64,000 bases of DNA from RGIG1959 sp045604545 (GCA_045604545.1 JAZUOG010000023.1:1-64000); one strand, 5' to 3'. Counted from the first letter of the stretch, positions 17,054 through 26,510 are shown. Made by a program: numbers and translations. Notes: generated by a model from the letters alone, not told the origin.

Positions 17054-18718
17054 ATGCGTAGTGATCTGCTCAAAGAGGGACCGTCCCGCGCCCCTCATCG
17101 TTCCCTGCTGAAAGCACTGGGAATTACCGACAATGAAATGAAACGCCCGTTTGTGGCGGTCGTCACCTCTAAGAGTGACTATATCCCCGGTCACGTCCAT
17201 CTTGACACCATCACCAAGGCCGTCGAAGCCGGTATCCGCAATGCGGGCGGTGTCCCGTTCACCTTCAGCACCATCGGCGTGTGCGACGGTTTGGCGATGA
17301 ACCACAAGGGCATGAAGTATTCGCTGTGCTCCCGTGAACTGATCGCCGACTCCATCGAAGTGATGCTTACCGCTCATCCGATGGACGCGGTCGTGTTTAT
17401 TCCCAACTGCGACAAGATCGTTCCCGGCATGCTGATGGCGGCGTGCCGCATGAATCTGCCGTCCATCTTTGTGTCCGGCGGTCCCATGATGCCCGGTCAC
17501 AACGGCAAGGGTACGCGCATGGGTCTTTCGGAAATGTTTGAAGCCGTCGGTAGCTACGCCGCCGGTAAGATCACCGCAGAAGACCTGCACTGCCAGGAAG
17601 AAAATGCTTGCCCCGGTTGCGGCTCCTGCTCGGGTATGTACACGGCAAACTCCATGAACTGCCTGACCGAAGCCATCGGCATGGCGCTTCCCGGCAATGG
17701 CACCATTCCTGCTGTTGCGGCGGCGCGCGTGCGTCTTGCCAAGGATGCAGGCGAGCGTGTGATGGAGCTTCTGAAAGAGAATATTCGTCCGCTGGACATT
17801 CTGACGCCCAAAGCGTTTGAAAACGCCCTTCGTGCGGACATGGCGATCGGTTGCTCCTCCAACACCGTTCTTCACATTCTGGCGATTTCTCACGCCGCCG
17901 GTTGCCCCGTTGATCTCAAGAAGATCGATGCCATCGGTCAGAAAACGCCCCAGATCTGCAAACTCAATCCTGCAGGCACCACGTTTATCACCGATCTCAA
18001 CGATGCAGGCGGCATTCAGACGATGCTCAAAGAGCTCGATACCGCCGGACTTGTTCATCGTGACATTGTCACCGTCAACGGCACTGTCGGCGAGCGCATT
18101 GATGCCGCCCGTCCTGCAGACGGCGTGATCGTGCGCAAGCTTGATGATCCGTTCAGTGCCGACGGCGGCATTGCGATTCTGTTCGGCAATCTCGCCGCCG
18201 ACGGCGCGGTTGTCAAAAAGGGTGCGGTTGCCCCCTCGATGATGGTTCACAGCGGCCCTGCCCGTGTGTTTGAAAGCGAAGAGGACGCTACCGCCGCGAT
18301 CATGGACGGCAAGATCGTGGAGGGTGATGTGGTCGTCATTCGCTACGAAGGTCCTAAGGGCGGCCCGGGCATGCGCGAAATGCTCACACCGACCGCCGCC
18401 ATCGTCGGCAGAGGTCTGGGCGAATCCGTTGCGCTGATCACCGACGGTCGTTTCTCGGGTGCTACCCGCGGCGCGTCGATCGGTCATGTGTCACCGGAAG
18501 CCGCTGAGGGCGGCGTGATCGCTCTTGTTGAAGAAGGCGACATCATCGCCGTGGACATTCCGTCCCGCTCGCTGACCTTGATGGTGGACGAGGAGACGCT
18601 TGCCCGCCGTAAAGCCGCATGGAAGCCGCCTGTGCGCGAACTGACCGGCTATGCCAAGCGCTACGCGCAACACGTCACCAGCGGTGCTACCGGCGCCGTC
18701 TTTGACGATATGCTCTAA
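17054..18718 (+). CDS. ilvD: dihydroxy-acid dehydratase
   Basis: A 554-residue iron-sulfur enzyme of isoleucine, valine and pantothenate biosynthesis that dehydrates 2,3-dihydroxy-3-methylbutanoate and -pentanoate to the keto acids. The cluster-binding and active-site segments are present: PNCDKIVPGM, ENACPGCGSCSGMYTANSMN, and GPKGGPGMREML near the C-terminus, with the DGRFSGATRG loop. Length is normal for IlvD. ATG 17054 has aaagaagga upstream. No other ilv or leu genes adjoin, and no T-box is visible, so control probably comes through the upstream promoter at 16224-16252. Confidence 0.96.
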   Translation: MRSDLLKEGPSRAPHRSLLKALGITDNEMKRPFVAVVTSKSDYIPGHVHLDTITKAVEAGIRNAGGVPFTFSTIGVCDGLAMNHKGMKYSLCSRELIADSIEVMLTAHPMDAVVFIPNCDKIVPGMLMAACRMNLPSIFVSGGPMMPGHNGKGTRMGLSEMFEAVGSYAAGKITAEDLHCQEENACPGCGSCSGMYTANSMNCLTEAIGMALPGNGTIPAVAAARVRLAKDAGERVMELLKENIRPLDILTPKAFENALRADMAIGCSSNTVLHILAISHAAGCPVDLKKIDAIGQKTPQICKLNPAGTTFITDLNDAGGIQTMLKELDTAGLVHRDIVTVNGTVGERIDAARPADGVIVRKLDDPFSADGGIAILFGNLAADGAVVKKGAVAPSMMVHSGPARVFESEEDATAAIMDGKIVEGDVVVIRYEGPKGGPGMREMLTPTAAIVGRGLGESVALITDGRFSGATRGASIGHVSPEAAEGGVIALVEEGDIIAVDIPSRSLTLMVDEETLARRKAAWKPPVRELTGYAKRYAQHVTSGATGAVFDDML

Positions 18719-18726
18719 AACACCCC

Positions 18727-18766
18727 AAACACGCGTATCCCATCAGAGGATACGCGTGTTTTTTCT
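18727..18766 (+). terminator. intrinsic terminator after ilvD
   Basis: A 14-bp perfect stem (18727-18740 with 18748-18761) with a 7-nt loop is followed by a T run. Confidence 0.92.
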
Positions 18767-18794
18767 TGCGTCAAAGTCGCTTGTGTGTTACAAT
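18766..18794 (+). promoter_or_regulatory. promoter of the GH2 gene
   Basis: TTGCGT (18766-18771) and TACAAT (18789-18794) with a 17-bp spacer; it abuts the ilvD terminator. Confidence 0.65.
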
Positions 18795-18817
18795 AGATGC
18801 CAAAGAGGTGATGGAAG

Positions 18818-20533
18818 TTGATTGACACCCATGTGAATAGGAATCGGCTGGAAACACCGTTTGAGAAGGATGTGGGGGAGATCCCGTTTTTCCGTTATCC
18901 TCGCCCTCAGCTGGTGCGTGACAGCTATTATTGTCTGAACGGCACGTGGCGGTTGTCCTGTCGCTCCAAGCGAGGCGTTACGCCGCTTGGCGACATTTTG
19001 GTGCCGTTTCCGCCGGAATCCCCGCTTTCGGGAGTTGAAAAAACACTTGAAAAAGGGGAAGAGTGGATTTACGAACGCCGTTTTACTCTCCCCGAAGGAT
19101 TTGTCAACTCCCGCGTGTTGCTTCATTTCGGCGCGGTGGATCAGATTGCCCGCGTGTATGTGAATGATCACTGCGTGGCGGTTCATGAAGGAGGCTATCT
19201 GCCGTTTTTCTGCGATATTACCGATGTTCTCAAAGAGGACAACTGTCTGCGCGTGGAAGTGAGAGACGATCTCGATGTCGATCTGCCTTACGGCAAGCAG
19301 CGTCGAAAGCGCGGCGGTATGTGGTATACCCCTGTCAGCGGGATCTGGCAGACGGTGTGGTGTGAAAGCGTCCCTGAGCACGCGATCACGTCGCTTCGTA
19401 TTGACACAACCCTTGACAGCGTGACGATCGGGGTTTGCGGCGGTGTACCGCAAAAGAGACTGGTGATCGACGGCGAAAAAACGGTTGATTTTGTCGGAGA
19501 CAGCGTCACGGTTGCCATTGACAACGCCAAGCTATGGACACCCGAAACGCCGCATTTGTATGACTTCACACTTCAAAGCGGCGAAGATACCGTGCGGTCG
19601 TATTTTGCACTGCGCACCGTATCGGTGGGGACGGTGGATGGAACACCGCGTCTGTTGCTTAACGGCAAGCCGTATTTCTTTCACGGCCTTCTCGATCAGG
19701 GCTATTTCAGCGACGGCATCTACCTTCCTGCAAGTGAGGAAGGCTTTGAATACGATATAAAGCGCATGAAAGCTCTCGGTTTCAATATGCTCCGCAAGCA
19801 CATCAAAATCGAACCCGAAGCGTTTTATTATGCGTGTGACCGCGAGGGCATGGTCGTGTTTCAGGACTGCGTCAACAACGGCAAATACCACTTTCTGATT
19901 GACACGGCACTTCCCACGGTCGGGTGGCGTCGCGGCATCTCTCATCGTGCCTGTGACCGTCGTCGCCGCTTCTTCGAAGAAACCGCCCGCAACATGGTGA
20001 ACCATTTGTATAACCACCCCTGTGTTGGTTATTACACGGTTTTCAACGAAGGGTGGGGACAGTACGACGCCGATCGTCTGTATCGTGAACTGAAAGCTCT
20101 GGATCCGTCCCGCGTGTGGGACGCCACATCGGGCTGGTTTACCGAAAAGGACAGCGACGTGCAAAGCGAGCATATCTATTTCAAGCCTGTCCGCCTGAAA
20201 CCGTCCCCGCGTCCGATGGTACTGTCGGAGTTCGGCGGCTATTCCTGTAAGTTGCCGGATCACGCTTACAATCCCCAAAAGACTTACGGCTATCGCTTCT
20301 TTGAAAACATCGCCGATTTTGAAAATGCCCTTGAAGCGTTATATATCGATGAAATCGGTGAGGCGATCGACAAAGGCCTGTGTGCGGCGGTGCTCACGCA
20401 GGTGAGTGATGTCGAGGACGAAACCAACGGACTTCTCACGTATGACCGTCAGGTCTGCAAAGTCGATGAGGTCCGTATGAGACGGATCGCCGACAAATTG
20501 CAGGAGTTCTTTCGACATGTGTGTGAGAAATGA
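18818..20533 (+). CDS. glycoside hydrolase family 2 enzyme
   Basis: The product has 571 residues: an N-terminal sugar-binding jelly-roll domain, an immunoglobulin-like middle domain and a TIM barrel. The predicted acid/base is E411 in FNEGWG and the nucleophile E471 in SEFGG, as in GH2 beta-galactosidases, beta-glucuronidases and beta-mannosidases. It has no signal peptide, so it should act inside the cell on imported oligosaccharides or glycosides. The TTG at 18818 is taken as start because gaggtg lies about 8 nt upstream. It is shorter than LacZ and lacks its C-terminal beta domain. Substrate cannot be fixed from sequence alone. It has its own promoter and no transporter beside it. Confidence 0.88.
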   Translation: MIDTHVNRNRLETPFEKDVGEIPFFRYPRPQLVRDSYYCLNGTWRLSCRSKRGVTPLGDILVPFPPESPLSGVEKTLEKGEEWIYERRFTLPEGFVNSRVLLHFGAVDQIARVYVNDHCVAVHEGGYLPFFCDITDVLKEDNCLRVEVRDDLDVDLPYGKQRRKRGGMWYTPVSGIWQTVWCESVPEHAITSLRIDTTLDSVTIGVCGGVPQKRLVIDGEKTVDFVGDSVTVAIDNAKLWTPETPHLYDFTLQSGEDTVRSYFALRTVSVGTVDGTPRLLLNGKPYFFHGLLDQGYFSDGIYLPASEEGFEYDIKRMKALGFNMLRKHIKIEPEAFYYACDREGMVVFQDCVNNGKYHFLIDTALPTVGWRRGISHRACDRRRRFFEETARNMVNHLYNHPCVGYYTVFNEGWGQYDADRLYRELKALDPSRVWDATSGWFTEKDSDVQSEHIYFKPVRLKPSPRPMVLSEFGGYSCKLPDHAYNPQKTYGYRFFENIADFENALEALYIDEIGEAIDKGLCAAVLTQVSDVEDETNGLLTYDRQVCKVDEVRMRRIADKLQEFFRHVCEK

Positions 20534-20562
20534 TTGCCGTTTTTGTCGAATTGTGGTATACT
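20534..20562 (+). promoter_or_regulatory. promoter of the DUF5058-M20 operon
   Basis: TTGCCG (20534-20539) and TATACT (20557-20562), 17-bp spacer, immediately after the GH2 stop codon. Confidence 0.75.
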
Positions 20563-20593
20563 GATGGCATTACATAAAAAGGAGAGACATCTG

Positions 20594-21322
20594 ATGACAT
20601 TTCATGTAAATCATCCGATTTTGTTTGTGATGGTCGGACTGCTCATTGCGGTCGTCCTTGCACAGTCGGTCTATTTTCTTGTTCGTGCCGTCCGTCGAGC
20701 CAAGGCGATCGGCATGGATATGACCGTGATCAAAAAAACCATGAGCTCGTCGGCGATCTTCACGATCGCTCCCGCTATTTCCATTTTGGTGGGTGTGGTG
20801 ACGCTCTCAAAGAGTCTCGGCCTCGCGCTTCCGTGGCTTCGTTTGTCGGTTATCGGCTCGCTGTCCTATGAGACCATCGCCGCCAGCAACACGCTCGAAG
20901 CGGCGGACATGAGTTTTTCCGAAACCATCACCGATCCGTCCGTCTATGTCAGTGTGCTGTGGGTCATGACCCTGAGCATCATCATCGGTCTGATCTTTGC
21001 GCCGATCCTCGCCAAAAAAATTCAAGGCGGCATGAAGAGCCTTGAAAAACGCGATCAGAAATGGGGCGAGATCTTTTCCAACTCCATGTTCCTCGGCATG
21101 ATCTCCGCGTTTCTCGGCTATGTCTTTTGCGATGTGTCGCTCGCGTTTTCGGGTGACTTTACAGGCCTCATTCCCGTTTGTGTGATGCTTGTTTCGGCTG
21201 TCGTGATGGTTATCTGCGGATTGATGGTATCCAAAGCCCGTTGGATGAACGATTACGCGTTGCCGATCAGCTTGGTTCTCGGCATGGCGTCTGCCATTCC
21301 GCTGACCGCGTGGCTGTCTTGA
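20594..21322 (+). CDS. DUF5058-like membrane protein
   Basis: A 242-residue integral membrane protein with about six helices, starting FHVNHPILFVMVG and resembling DUF5058 family proteins. ATG 20594 follows aaggagag. The next gene encodes a second, unrelated-looking multi-pass protein 17 nt downstream, and an M20 metallopeptidase follows with a one-base stop/start overlap. The arrangement suggests the two membrane proteins form a heteromeric transporter for a substrate or product of the peptidase; this is inference and no transport motif is known to me for the family. Confidence 0.7.
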   Translation: MTFHVNHPILFVMVGLLIAVVLAQSVYFLVRAVRRAKAIGMDMTVIKKTMSSSAIFTIAPAISILVGVVTLSKSLGLALPWLRLSVIGSLSYETIAASNTLEAADMSFSETITDPSVYVSVLWVMTLSIIIGLIFAPILAKKIQGGMKSLEKRDQKWGEIFSNSMFLGMISAFLGYVFCDVSLAFSGDFTGLIPVCVMLVSAVVMVICGLMVSKARWMNDYALPISLVLGMASAIPLTAWLS

Positions 21323-21339
21323 TGAAGGAGGGAAAACCA

Positions 21340-22005
21340 ATGAAAAAGCAAACATCGTATTTGGAATCCGTTCATCGTGACGGCCGTATCTGGGGCGGTG
21401 TCCTCGCATTTCTGATCTTGCTCTTCCCGCTTGTTGTATCGGTGGTGTTCGGCGCCATGCCCAACTGGGAAGCGCTTCGCAAAGGTTTACTTGCGACGGC
21501 TCCGATGTATTGGGCGGTCGGTCTTGTGGAGGTGTTCACCTATGTGCCGATGCTCGGTGCGGGCGGTGCCTATCTGTCGTTTGTGACGGGTAATATTTCC
21601 AATCTCAAATTGCCGTGTGCGCTGGACGCGATGGAGCGGGCGGGTGTCAAGGCGAACTCCGAAGAGGGTGAGATCATTTCCACCATCGCCATTGCCGTTT
21701 CCAGCATTGTGACAACCATTATTGTCATTATCGGCGTGATTCTGATCGTACCGCTGACACCGATCCTTGAAGCGGAGGTTCTCACTCCTGCGTTCGATCA
21801 AATGCTTCCTGCGTTGTTCGGCGGACTGGGCGTGGTGTTCGTATCCAAAAACTGGAAACTGGCGATTGCACCGATCATTCTCATGCTTGTGCTGTTTATC
21901 AGTGTTGATGCACTCAACGAAAGCACCGTCGGTATCATGGTGCCTGTCGGCGTCCTGTTCACGGTCGCTGTCGGCAGAATTATGTATAAAAAAGGAATGT
22001 TGTGA
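21340..22005 (+). CDS. multi-pass membrane protein, partner of DUF5058 protein
   Basis: The product has 221 residues, with about six hydrophobic helices and a loop containing CALDAMERAGVKANSEEGE. ATG 21340 has an excellent RBS (gaaggaggg). It is the middle gene of a tight three-gene operon. The segment VPMLGAGGAYLSFVTGN, rich in small residues inside a helix region, could line a transport path, but I do not recognise the family with confidence. The strict pairing with the DUF5058-like protein is the best clue to function. Confidence 0.65.
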   Translation: MKKQTSYLESVHRDGRIWGGVLAFLILLFPLVVSVVFGAMPNWEALRKGLLATAPMYWAVGLVEVFTYVPMLGAGGAYLSFVTGNISNLKLPCALDAMERAGVKANSEEGEIISTIAIAVSSIVTTIIVIIGVILIVPLTPILEAEVLTPAFDQMLPALFGGLGVVFVSKNWKLAIAPIILMLVLFISVDALNESTVGIMVPVGVLFTVAVGRIMYKKGML

Positions 22006-23444
22006 TGATGTGGTATGTTATTCTCACACTGCTGGGAGTGCTGATTGCCTTTGTGGTAACACTGCTTATCCGAGGAGCCCTCTTTACGCCAAAGTCCGCT
22101 TTACCGCTGGACGAATCGGAAGTGAGCTTTGATAACACCAAGGCGGTCGAAGCGCTCAGAGAACTGGTGCGTTGCAAAACCGTGTCCTATGCGGATCATT
22201 CTCTGGAAGACGATGCCGAGTTTGAAAAGCTCATCGCGATGCTTCCGACGCTGTATCCGCACGTATTTCGCGTGTGTTCTTTCGAACGCCTTCCCGATCG
22301 TGGCTTGCTGTTCAAATGGGAGGGTGCCGCTCACGATGCGCCGACCGTGTTGATGGCGCACTACGATGTGGTTCCCGTTGATGAGAGCGGCTGGCAAAAG
22401 CCTGCGTTTGATGCGGTGCTGGAGGACGGTGTCGTGTGGGGACGCGGCACACTGGATACCAAGGTAACCTTTAACGGCGTGTTGTTTTCTGCGAATACCC
22501 TGATCGAACAAGGTGTCGTCCCGAAGCAGGATGTTTATTTCGCGTTCTCGGGCGGCGAAGAGATCAACGGTAACGGCGCTGTCCGTATCGTGGATTATTT
22601 TGAGCAACACGGCATTGATCCGGCACTGGTGCTTGATGAAGGCGGCGCGGTTGTCGAGAATGTGTTTCCGGGTGTCAAAACACCGTGCGGTATGATCGGT
22701 ATTGCCGAAAAGGGCATGATGAATGTGGCGCTTCGCGTGAAATCAAACGGCGGTCATGCGTCAGCCCCCAAACCGCATACCCCCGTCGGTGTGCTGTCCA
22801 AGGCATGTTGCCGCATGGAGGATCATCCCTTCAAGGCGCATATTACCGCGCCTGTCGCGGCGTTGTTTGATACGCTCGGTCGTCATTCTTCGTTTGTCTA
22901 TCGTGTCATTTTTGCCAATCTTTGGTGCTTCAAACCGGTTCTCGACATACTTGCAAAATCATCGGGCGGCGAGATGAACGCCTTGATGCGTACCACCGTG
23001 GCATTTACCCAGATGAACGGTTCGTCCGCGCCGAATGTCATTCCTCCCGAAGCATCGATGGTCGCCAATATCCGCCTCAATCCCGCCGATACGGTGGAAA
23101 GTGCGGTTGCGTATATGCGCAAGGTCATCGATGATGACGACGTGGAGATCGAGGTGCTGTACGGCATGGATCCCAGCCGCGTATCGGTGGTGGGAGACTC
23201 GTTTGATCGCGTTGCCGCGGCGGTGATGTCCACGTGGAAGGGGTGCATCGTGTCACCGTACCTGATGGTGCAATGCTCCGATTCCCGTCATTACGGTCGT
23301 ATTTCCGACAAGGTGTACCGCTTCTCCGCGATGGATCTCACATCCGAGGAACGGGCCATGATCCACGGTCACAACGAACGTATCCGCGTGGAGGCTGTCG
23401 CCAAGACCATTGAATTTTATATCCGTCTCATGAAGGAATGTTAA
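22005..23444 (+). CDS. membrane-anchored M20 family metallopeptidase
   Basis: The product has 479 residues. One N-terminal hydrophobic helix (about 2-24) precedes a complete M20 catalytic domain. The zinc and catalytic motifs are visible: LMAHYDVVPVD, WGRGTLDTK, FSGGEEINGNG, with a dimerisation domain inserted before the C-terminal zinc ligand region (CSDSRHYG). The closest pattern is the carboxypeptidase S/PM20D1-like branch, which cleaves peptides or N-acyl amino acids. ATG 22005 overlaps the preceding stop by one base, with aaaggaatg upstream. The predicted product side (outside or cytoplasm) depends on anchor orientation, which I cannot settle. It is probably coupled to the two preceding membrane proteins. 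Confidence 0.9.
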   Translation: MMWYVILTLLGVLIAFVVTLLIRGALFTPKSALPLDESEVSFDNTKAVEALRELVRCKTVSYADHSLEDDAEFEKLIAMLPTLYPHVFRVCSFERLPDRGLLFKWEGAAHDAPTVLMAHYDVVPVDESGWQKPAFDAVLEDGVVWGRGTLDTKVTFNGVLFSANTLIEQGVVPKQDVYFAFSGGEEINGNGAVRIVDYFEQHGIDPALVLDEGGAVVENVFPGVKTPCGMIGIAEKGMMNVALRVKSNGGHASAPKPHTPVGVLSKACCRMEDHPFKAHITAPVAALFDTLGRHSSFVYRVIFANLWCFKPVLDILAKSSGGEMNALMRTTVAFTQMNGSSAPNVIPPEASMVANIRLNPADTVESAVAYMRKVIDDDDVEIEVLYGMDPSRVSVVGDSFDRVAAAVMSTWKGCIVSPYLMVQCSDSRHYGRISDKVYRFSAMDLTSEERAMIHGHNERIRVEAVAKTIEFYIRLMKEC

Positions 23445-23482
23445 AAAAGAGCCTTGTGTCCCACGCGGCACAAGGCTCTTTT
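23445..23482. terminator. bidirectional terminator between M20 and MFS genes
   Basis: A 14-bp stem (23445-23458 with 23469-23482) with A-rich left and T-rich right flanks serves the two convergent genes. Confidence 0.9.
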
Positions 23483-23486
23483 CATA

Positions 23487-24653
23487 TTATTCTTTTTCGC
23501 AAACGCGGTGGAGACGTTCGATCAACAGCAACAACAGCGCGGTAAAGCCCAGCAGGAATACGGGAAAAAGCCCCATGTTGACATATTCGGCGACAACACC
23601 GAAGATCGGCGGCATCAGACAGCTTCCCGAATACGCCGCCGCCATTTCGATACCGATGATGCTCTGTGAACGGTCATTGCCGAACAAAAGCGGCGTGGAA
23701 TGGATAATACACGGATACACCGGTGCACAGCCGAGTCCGATGATCAGCAGTCCCGCGGCAGTCGTCGGTAAATAGGGGAGAAACAACACCGCAATACCGA
23801 CGGTCAGGATCCCGACACCGAGGCGAATGAGCGTTCTGTCGCTGAAGCGTTCGGCGAGAAATCCGTTTATAAACCGTCCGCCCATCATACCGATATAAAA
23901 CAACGATGCGAGAGAGGCGGCAAGCGAAGGGTCAAGATGTCGATGCTCGGTGAGAAAAGAGCTTGTCCACAGCATCGCGAGCATCTCCGCACAGGAGTAA
24001 AAGAAAAAGCCGAGAAGAAGCGGCTTGACACCTTTGATGGCAATCACATCGCGAAGTTTCATGGGTGTATGAGCGGAGCGATCGTCATCGCTCCCCATGG
24101 GACGAAGGGATGTTTTCCACAGCGGCAGTGTACAAAACAGCACGGCGGCGATGATAAACTGCATGACGGCGATGATGATGTAGCCTCCCGACCAGCCCAT
24201 GCGCGTCGGGAGAGCCCATGCCATAATATACGGGCCGACGGAAGCGCCCACACCCCAAAAGCAGTGAAGCCAGCTCATGTGCTTGGCGCTGTAGTGAAGT
24301 GCTACCACATTGTTGAGCGCCGCATCGACAGCACCTGCTCCCAGACCGTACGGGATCGCCGCCAGACACAGGGTAACAAAGCTGTCGGCAACCGAGAACA
24401 ACAGCAATGCCAGTGCCGTCATAACGACACTGAAAGCGGTCACGCGTCCTGCGCCAAAACGATGGGTGAGACGGTCGGACAGGAGACTGGACACGATGGT
24501 GCCGCCCGTGATGATGACGGAGATGATGCCTGCCAGAGAGAGCGGTGCGCCGATATCGATGTGCATGACGGGCCATGCCGCACCGAGCAAACCGTCGGGA
24601 AGCCCCAAACTGATAAAGGAAAGATATATCAACGCTAATACGATCATAGCCAT
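23487..24653 (-). CDS. MFS transporter
   Basis: The product has 388 residues with twelve predicted helices. The loop after helix 2 (SDRLTHRFGAGRV) fits the major facilitator motif, and a second copy (AERFSDRTLIRLG) occurs in the second half. The overall pattern (short loops, proline/glycine-rich LGLPDGLLGAAWP start) resembles the sugar-type branch of the superfamily such as FucP-like permeases, but the substrate is not determinable. ATG 24653 follows aggtga; a GTG at 24662 is in frame upstream. It is a single gene with its own promoter. It lies between the M20 operon and hrcA with no clear functional link. Confidence 0.88.
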   Translation of the reverse strand: MAMIVLALIYLSFISLGLPDGLLGAAWPVMHIDIGAPLSLAGIISVIITGGTIVSSLLSDRLTHRFGAGRVTAFSVVMTALALLLFSVADSFVTLCLAAIPYGLGAGAVDAALNNVVALHYSAKHMSWLHCFWGVGASVGPYIMAWALPTRMGWSGGYIIIAVMQFIIAAVLFCTLPLWKTSLRPMGSDDDRSAHTPMKLRDVIAIKGVKPLLLGFFFYSCAEMLAMLWTSSFLTEHRHLDPSLAASLASLFYIGMMGGRFINGFLAERFSDRTLIRLGVGILTVGIAVLFLPYLPTTAAGLLIIGLGCAPVYPCIIHSTPLLFGNDRSQSIIGIEMAAAYSGSCLMPPIFGVVAEYVNMGLFPVFLLGFTALLLLLIERLHRVCEKE

Positions 24654-24689
24654 ACATATCACCTGTTAATCTCTTTGAAATCGCGTATA

Positions 24690-24718
24690 AGTGTACCACA
24701 CACCTCGGCTGTTTTCAA
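24690..24718 (-). promoter_or_regulatory. promoter of the MFS gene
   Basis: On the minus strand TTGAAA (24713-24718) and TACACT (24690-24695) are 17 bp apart. Confidence 0.65.
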
Positions 24719-24766
24719 CCGTTTTCCAAAATAAACCGCTTTTTACAAAAGTTTCATAAATGGAGG

Positions 24767-24795
24767 TTGACATTGCCGACGGGGTGTGGTAAAGT
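24767..24795 (+). promoter_or_regulatory. sigma-A promoter of hrcA operon
   Basis: TTGACA (24767-24772) and TAAAGT (24790-24795), 17-bp spacer, directly upstream of the CIRCE operator. Confidence 0.85.
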
Positions 24796-24799
24796 ATCT

Positions 24800-24826
24800 T
24801 TAGCACTCAAAGACGACGAGTGCTAA
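24800..24826 (+). promoter_or_regulatory. CIRCE operator (HrcA binding site)
   Basis: A perfect CIRCE element: TTAGCACTC (24800-24808), nine bases, GAGTGCTAA (24818-24826). It begins five bases after the -10 box, so bound HrcA would block transcription of its own operon. Confidence 0.98.
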
Positions 24827-24850
24827 AACCGACAAAAAGGAGGATGCCCG

Positions 24851-25867
24851 ATGCGTGAACGACAAAAAGCGGTGCTTTGCGCCGTGATCGAAAGCTATAT
24901 CCGCACCGGCGAGCCGGTCGGCTCCAAAGCGGTTGTGGCGCTTTTGGAAAACGCGGTGTCCTCCGCCACGATCCGCAACGATATGGTGGAATTGTCCGCC
25001 ATGGGCTATCTGGATCAGCCTCACACATCTGCCGGTCGTGTGCCGACGGCGAAAGCCTTTCGGTTGTACATCGATCAGCTGATGAAACGCCGTACATTGG
25101 AAAACGAATACCGCGACGGTATTTCCCGTCGCTTGCAGCACGCGGCGGGGGATCCCGAACGCCTGCTTGCCGAAGCGGCGCAAATGCTCAGCGAATCGAC
25201 CGGCTGTGCCGCCATCATGACACCTCCGACCGAAACGGTCGACACCCTTCGCCGGGTGGAGCTTGTGAGAATGTCACAGCGCACGGTGATGATCGCGCTG
25301 ATGACCTCTTCGGGCTCTCTTCGCAGTCGCCTGTGCCGCATTGAGGCCGGCGTTGCCGACAGTCAGTTGTCCGCGTTCTGCACCTTGCTCACCGACCGCT
25401 ATGTCGGAAAAGCCCTCAGCGATATTTCTCTCGCGGAGCTTCAGCGCTTGCTTTTGCAGCTCGGCACGGTGGGCTTGTCGCTGGCGGGACTGATCACCGG
25501 ATTTTGCGATCTTGTCAACGAATCGGTTGAGTCGGAGGTAATGCTCTCGGGTCAGCTTCAGCTTCTCGAACACCCCGATTATCAATGGGAGACGGCGAGA
25601 CTGCTCCTCGGCTTCCTGTCGCGGCGTGAACGACTGACGGCGATGCTCGCGGCGTATACCGGCGGGTTGCAGGTGCTTCTCGGAAGCGAGAGCCTGTGTC
25701 CCGAACTCAACGGCTCCAGCGTCATCGTGACCCACTATTCACCCGACGGTCACCAAAGCGGTACGATCGGTCTGATCGGCCCGATCCGCATGGACTACGC
25801 CACGGCGATCCCCAGACTGGAGTATATTGCCTCGACTATGGAACATCTGATGGCCGATTCGTGGTGA
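24851..25867 (+). CDS. hrcA: heat-inducible transcription repressor HrcA
   Basis: This 338-residue repressor binds CIRCE and releases it when GroE is titrated by unfolded protein. The N-terminal winged helix contains EPVGSKAVV and SSATIRNDMVELSAMGYLDQPHTSAGRVPT, the classic HrcA signature. The rest is a GAF-like domain with a family-typical C-terminal GPIRMDYATAIPRLEYIA. ATG 24851 has aaaggagg upstream. It heads a four-gene chaperone operon with a perfect CIRCE element in its promoter, so it is autoregulated. No groES/groEL is in the window. Confidence 0.97.
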   Translation: MRERQKAVLCAVIESYIRTGEPVGSKAVVALLENAVSSATIRNDMVELSAMGYLDQPHTSAGRVPTAKAFRLYIDQLMKRRTLENEYRDGISRRLQHAAGDPERLLAEAAQMLSESTGCAAIMTPPTETVDTLRRVELVRMSQRTVMIALMTSSGSLRSRLCRIEAGVADSQLSAFCTLLTDRYVGKALSDISLAELQRLLLQLGTVGLSLAGLITGFCDLVNESVESEVMLSGQLQLLEHPDYQWETARLLLGFLSRRERLTAMLAAYTGGLQVLLGSESLCPELNGSSVIVTHYSPDGHQSGTIGLIGPIRMDYATAIPRLEYIASTMEHLMADSW

Positions 25868-25928
25868 TAGTTACCGATTAAATTCATGATGAAGCGTGCA
25901 TACTGCTTCAAAAGGGAGGATACATATC

Positions 25929-26432
25929 ATGAATGAAGATATGAAAGAAACCGTCGAGGTAGCCGACGAGGTTACCGAAGAAGCAACGGTTGAAAACGAA
26001 GAAGTCGCCGCATTGCAGACGGCTCTCGCTCAGCAACAAGAACAGTACACCCGCATGCTCGCCGAGTATGCCAACTATAAACGCCGCACCGAGCAGGAAA
26101 AAGAGCAGATCGGCAAATTTGCTCAGTCCGAGATCCTGCGTCAGCTGTTGCCGTCGCTGGATAATCTTGATCGCGCGACTCAGGCTCCCGACGGCCCCGA
26201 CTATCGCAAGGGTGTCGAAATGACCATCGCAAAGCTTCAGGAGGATCTGCAAAAGCTCGGTCTTTGCGAGATCCCGGCAATGGGGGAAACGTTTGATCCC
26301 GAAGTGCATCACGCCGTGATGCGTGAGGATGCCGATGGTGTGGAACCCGACACCGTCACGGACGTGTTCCAGAAGGGCTACACCTACGGTGATCGCGTGA
26401 TCCGTCCCGCCATGGTCAAAGTGGCAAACTAA
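25929..26432 (+). CDS. grpE: nucleotide exchange factor GrpE
   Basis: A 167-residue DnaK co-chaperone that promotes ADP release. An acidic N-terminal tail precedes the long dimerising helix (QEQYTRMLAEYANYKRRTEQE) and the beta domain near the C-terminus (FDPEVHHAVMRE, GYTYGDRVIRPAMVKVA). ATG 25929 follows ggagga; the open frame extends 11 codons upstream without a better start. It sits 61 nt after hrcA and 78 nt before dnaK in the expected order. Confidence 0.96.
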   Translation: MNEDMKETVEVADEVTEEATVENEEVAALQTALAQQQEQYTRMLAEYANYKRRTEQEKEQIGKFAQSEILRQLLPSLDNLDRATQAPDGPDYRKGVEMTIAKLQEDLQKLGLCEIPAMGETFDPEVHHAVMREDADGVEPDTVTDVFQKGYTYGDRVIRPAMVKVAN

Positions 26433-26510
26433 CAACGTCTATAAAGTCGAGCAAAACGCTCCCTTTATGATATATGTAACATATTGTTATGATTATAGGA
26501 GGAATTACAA

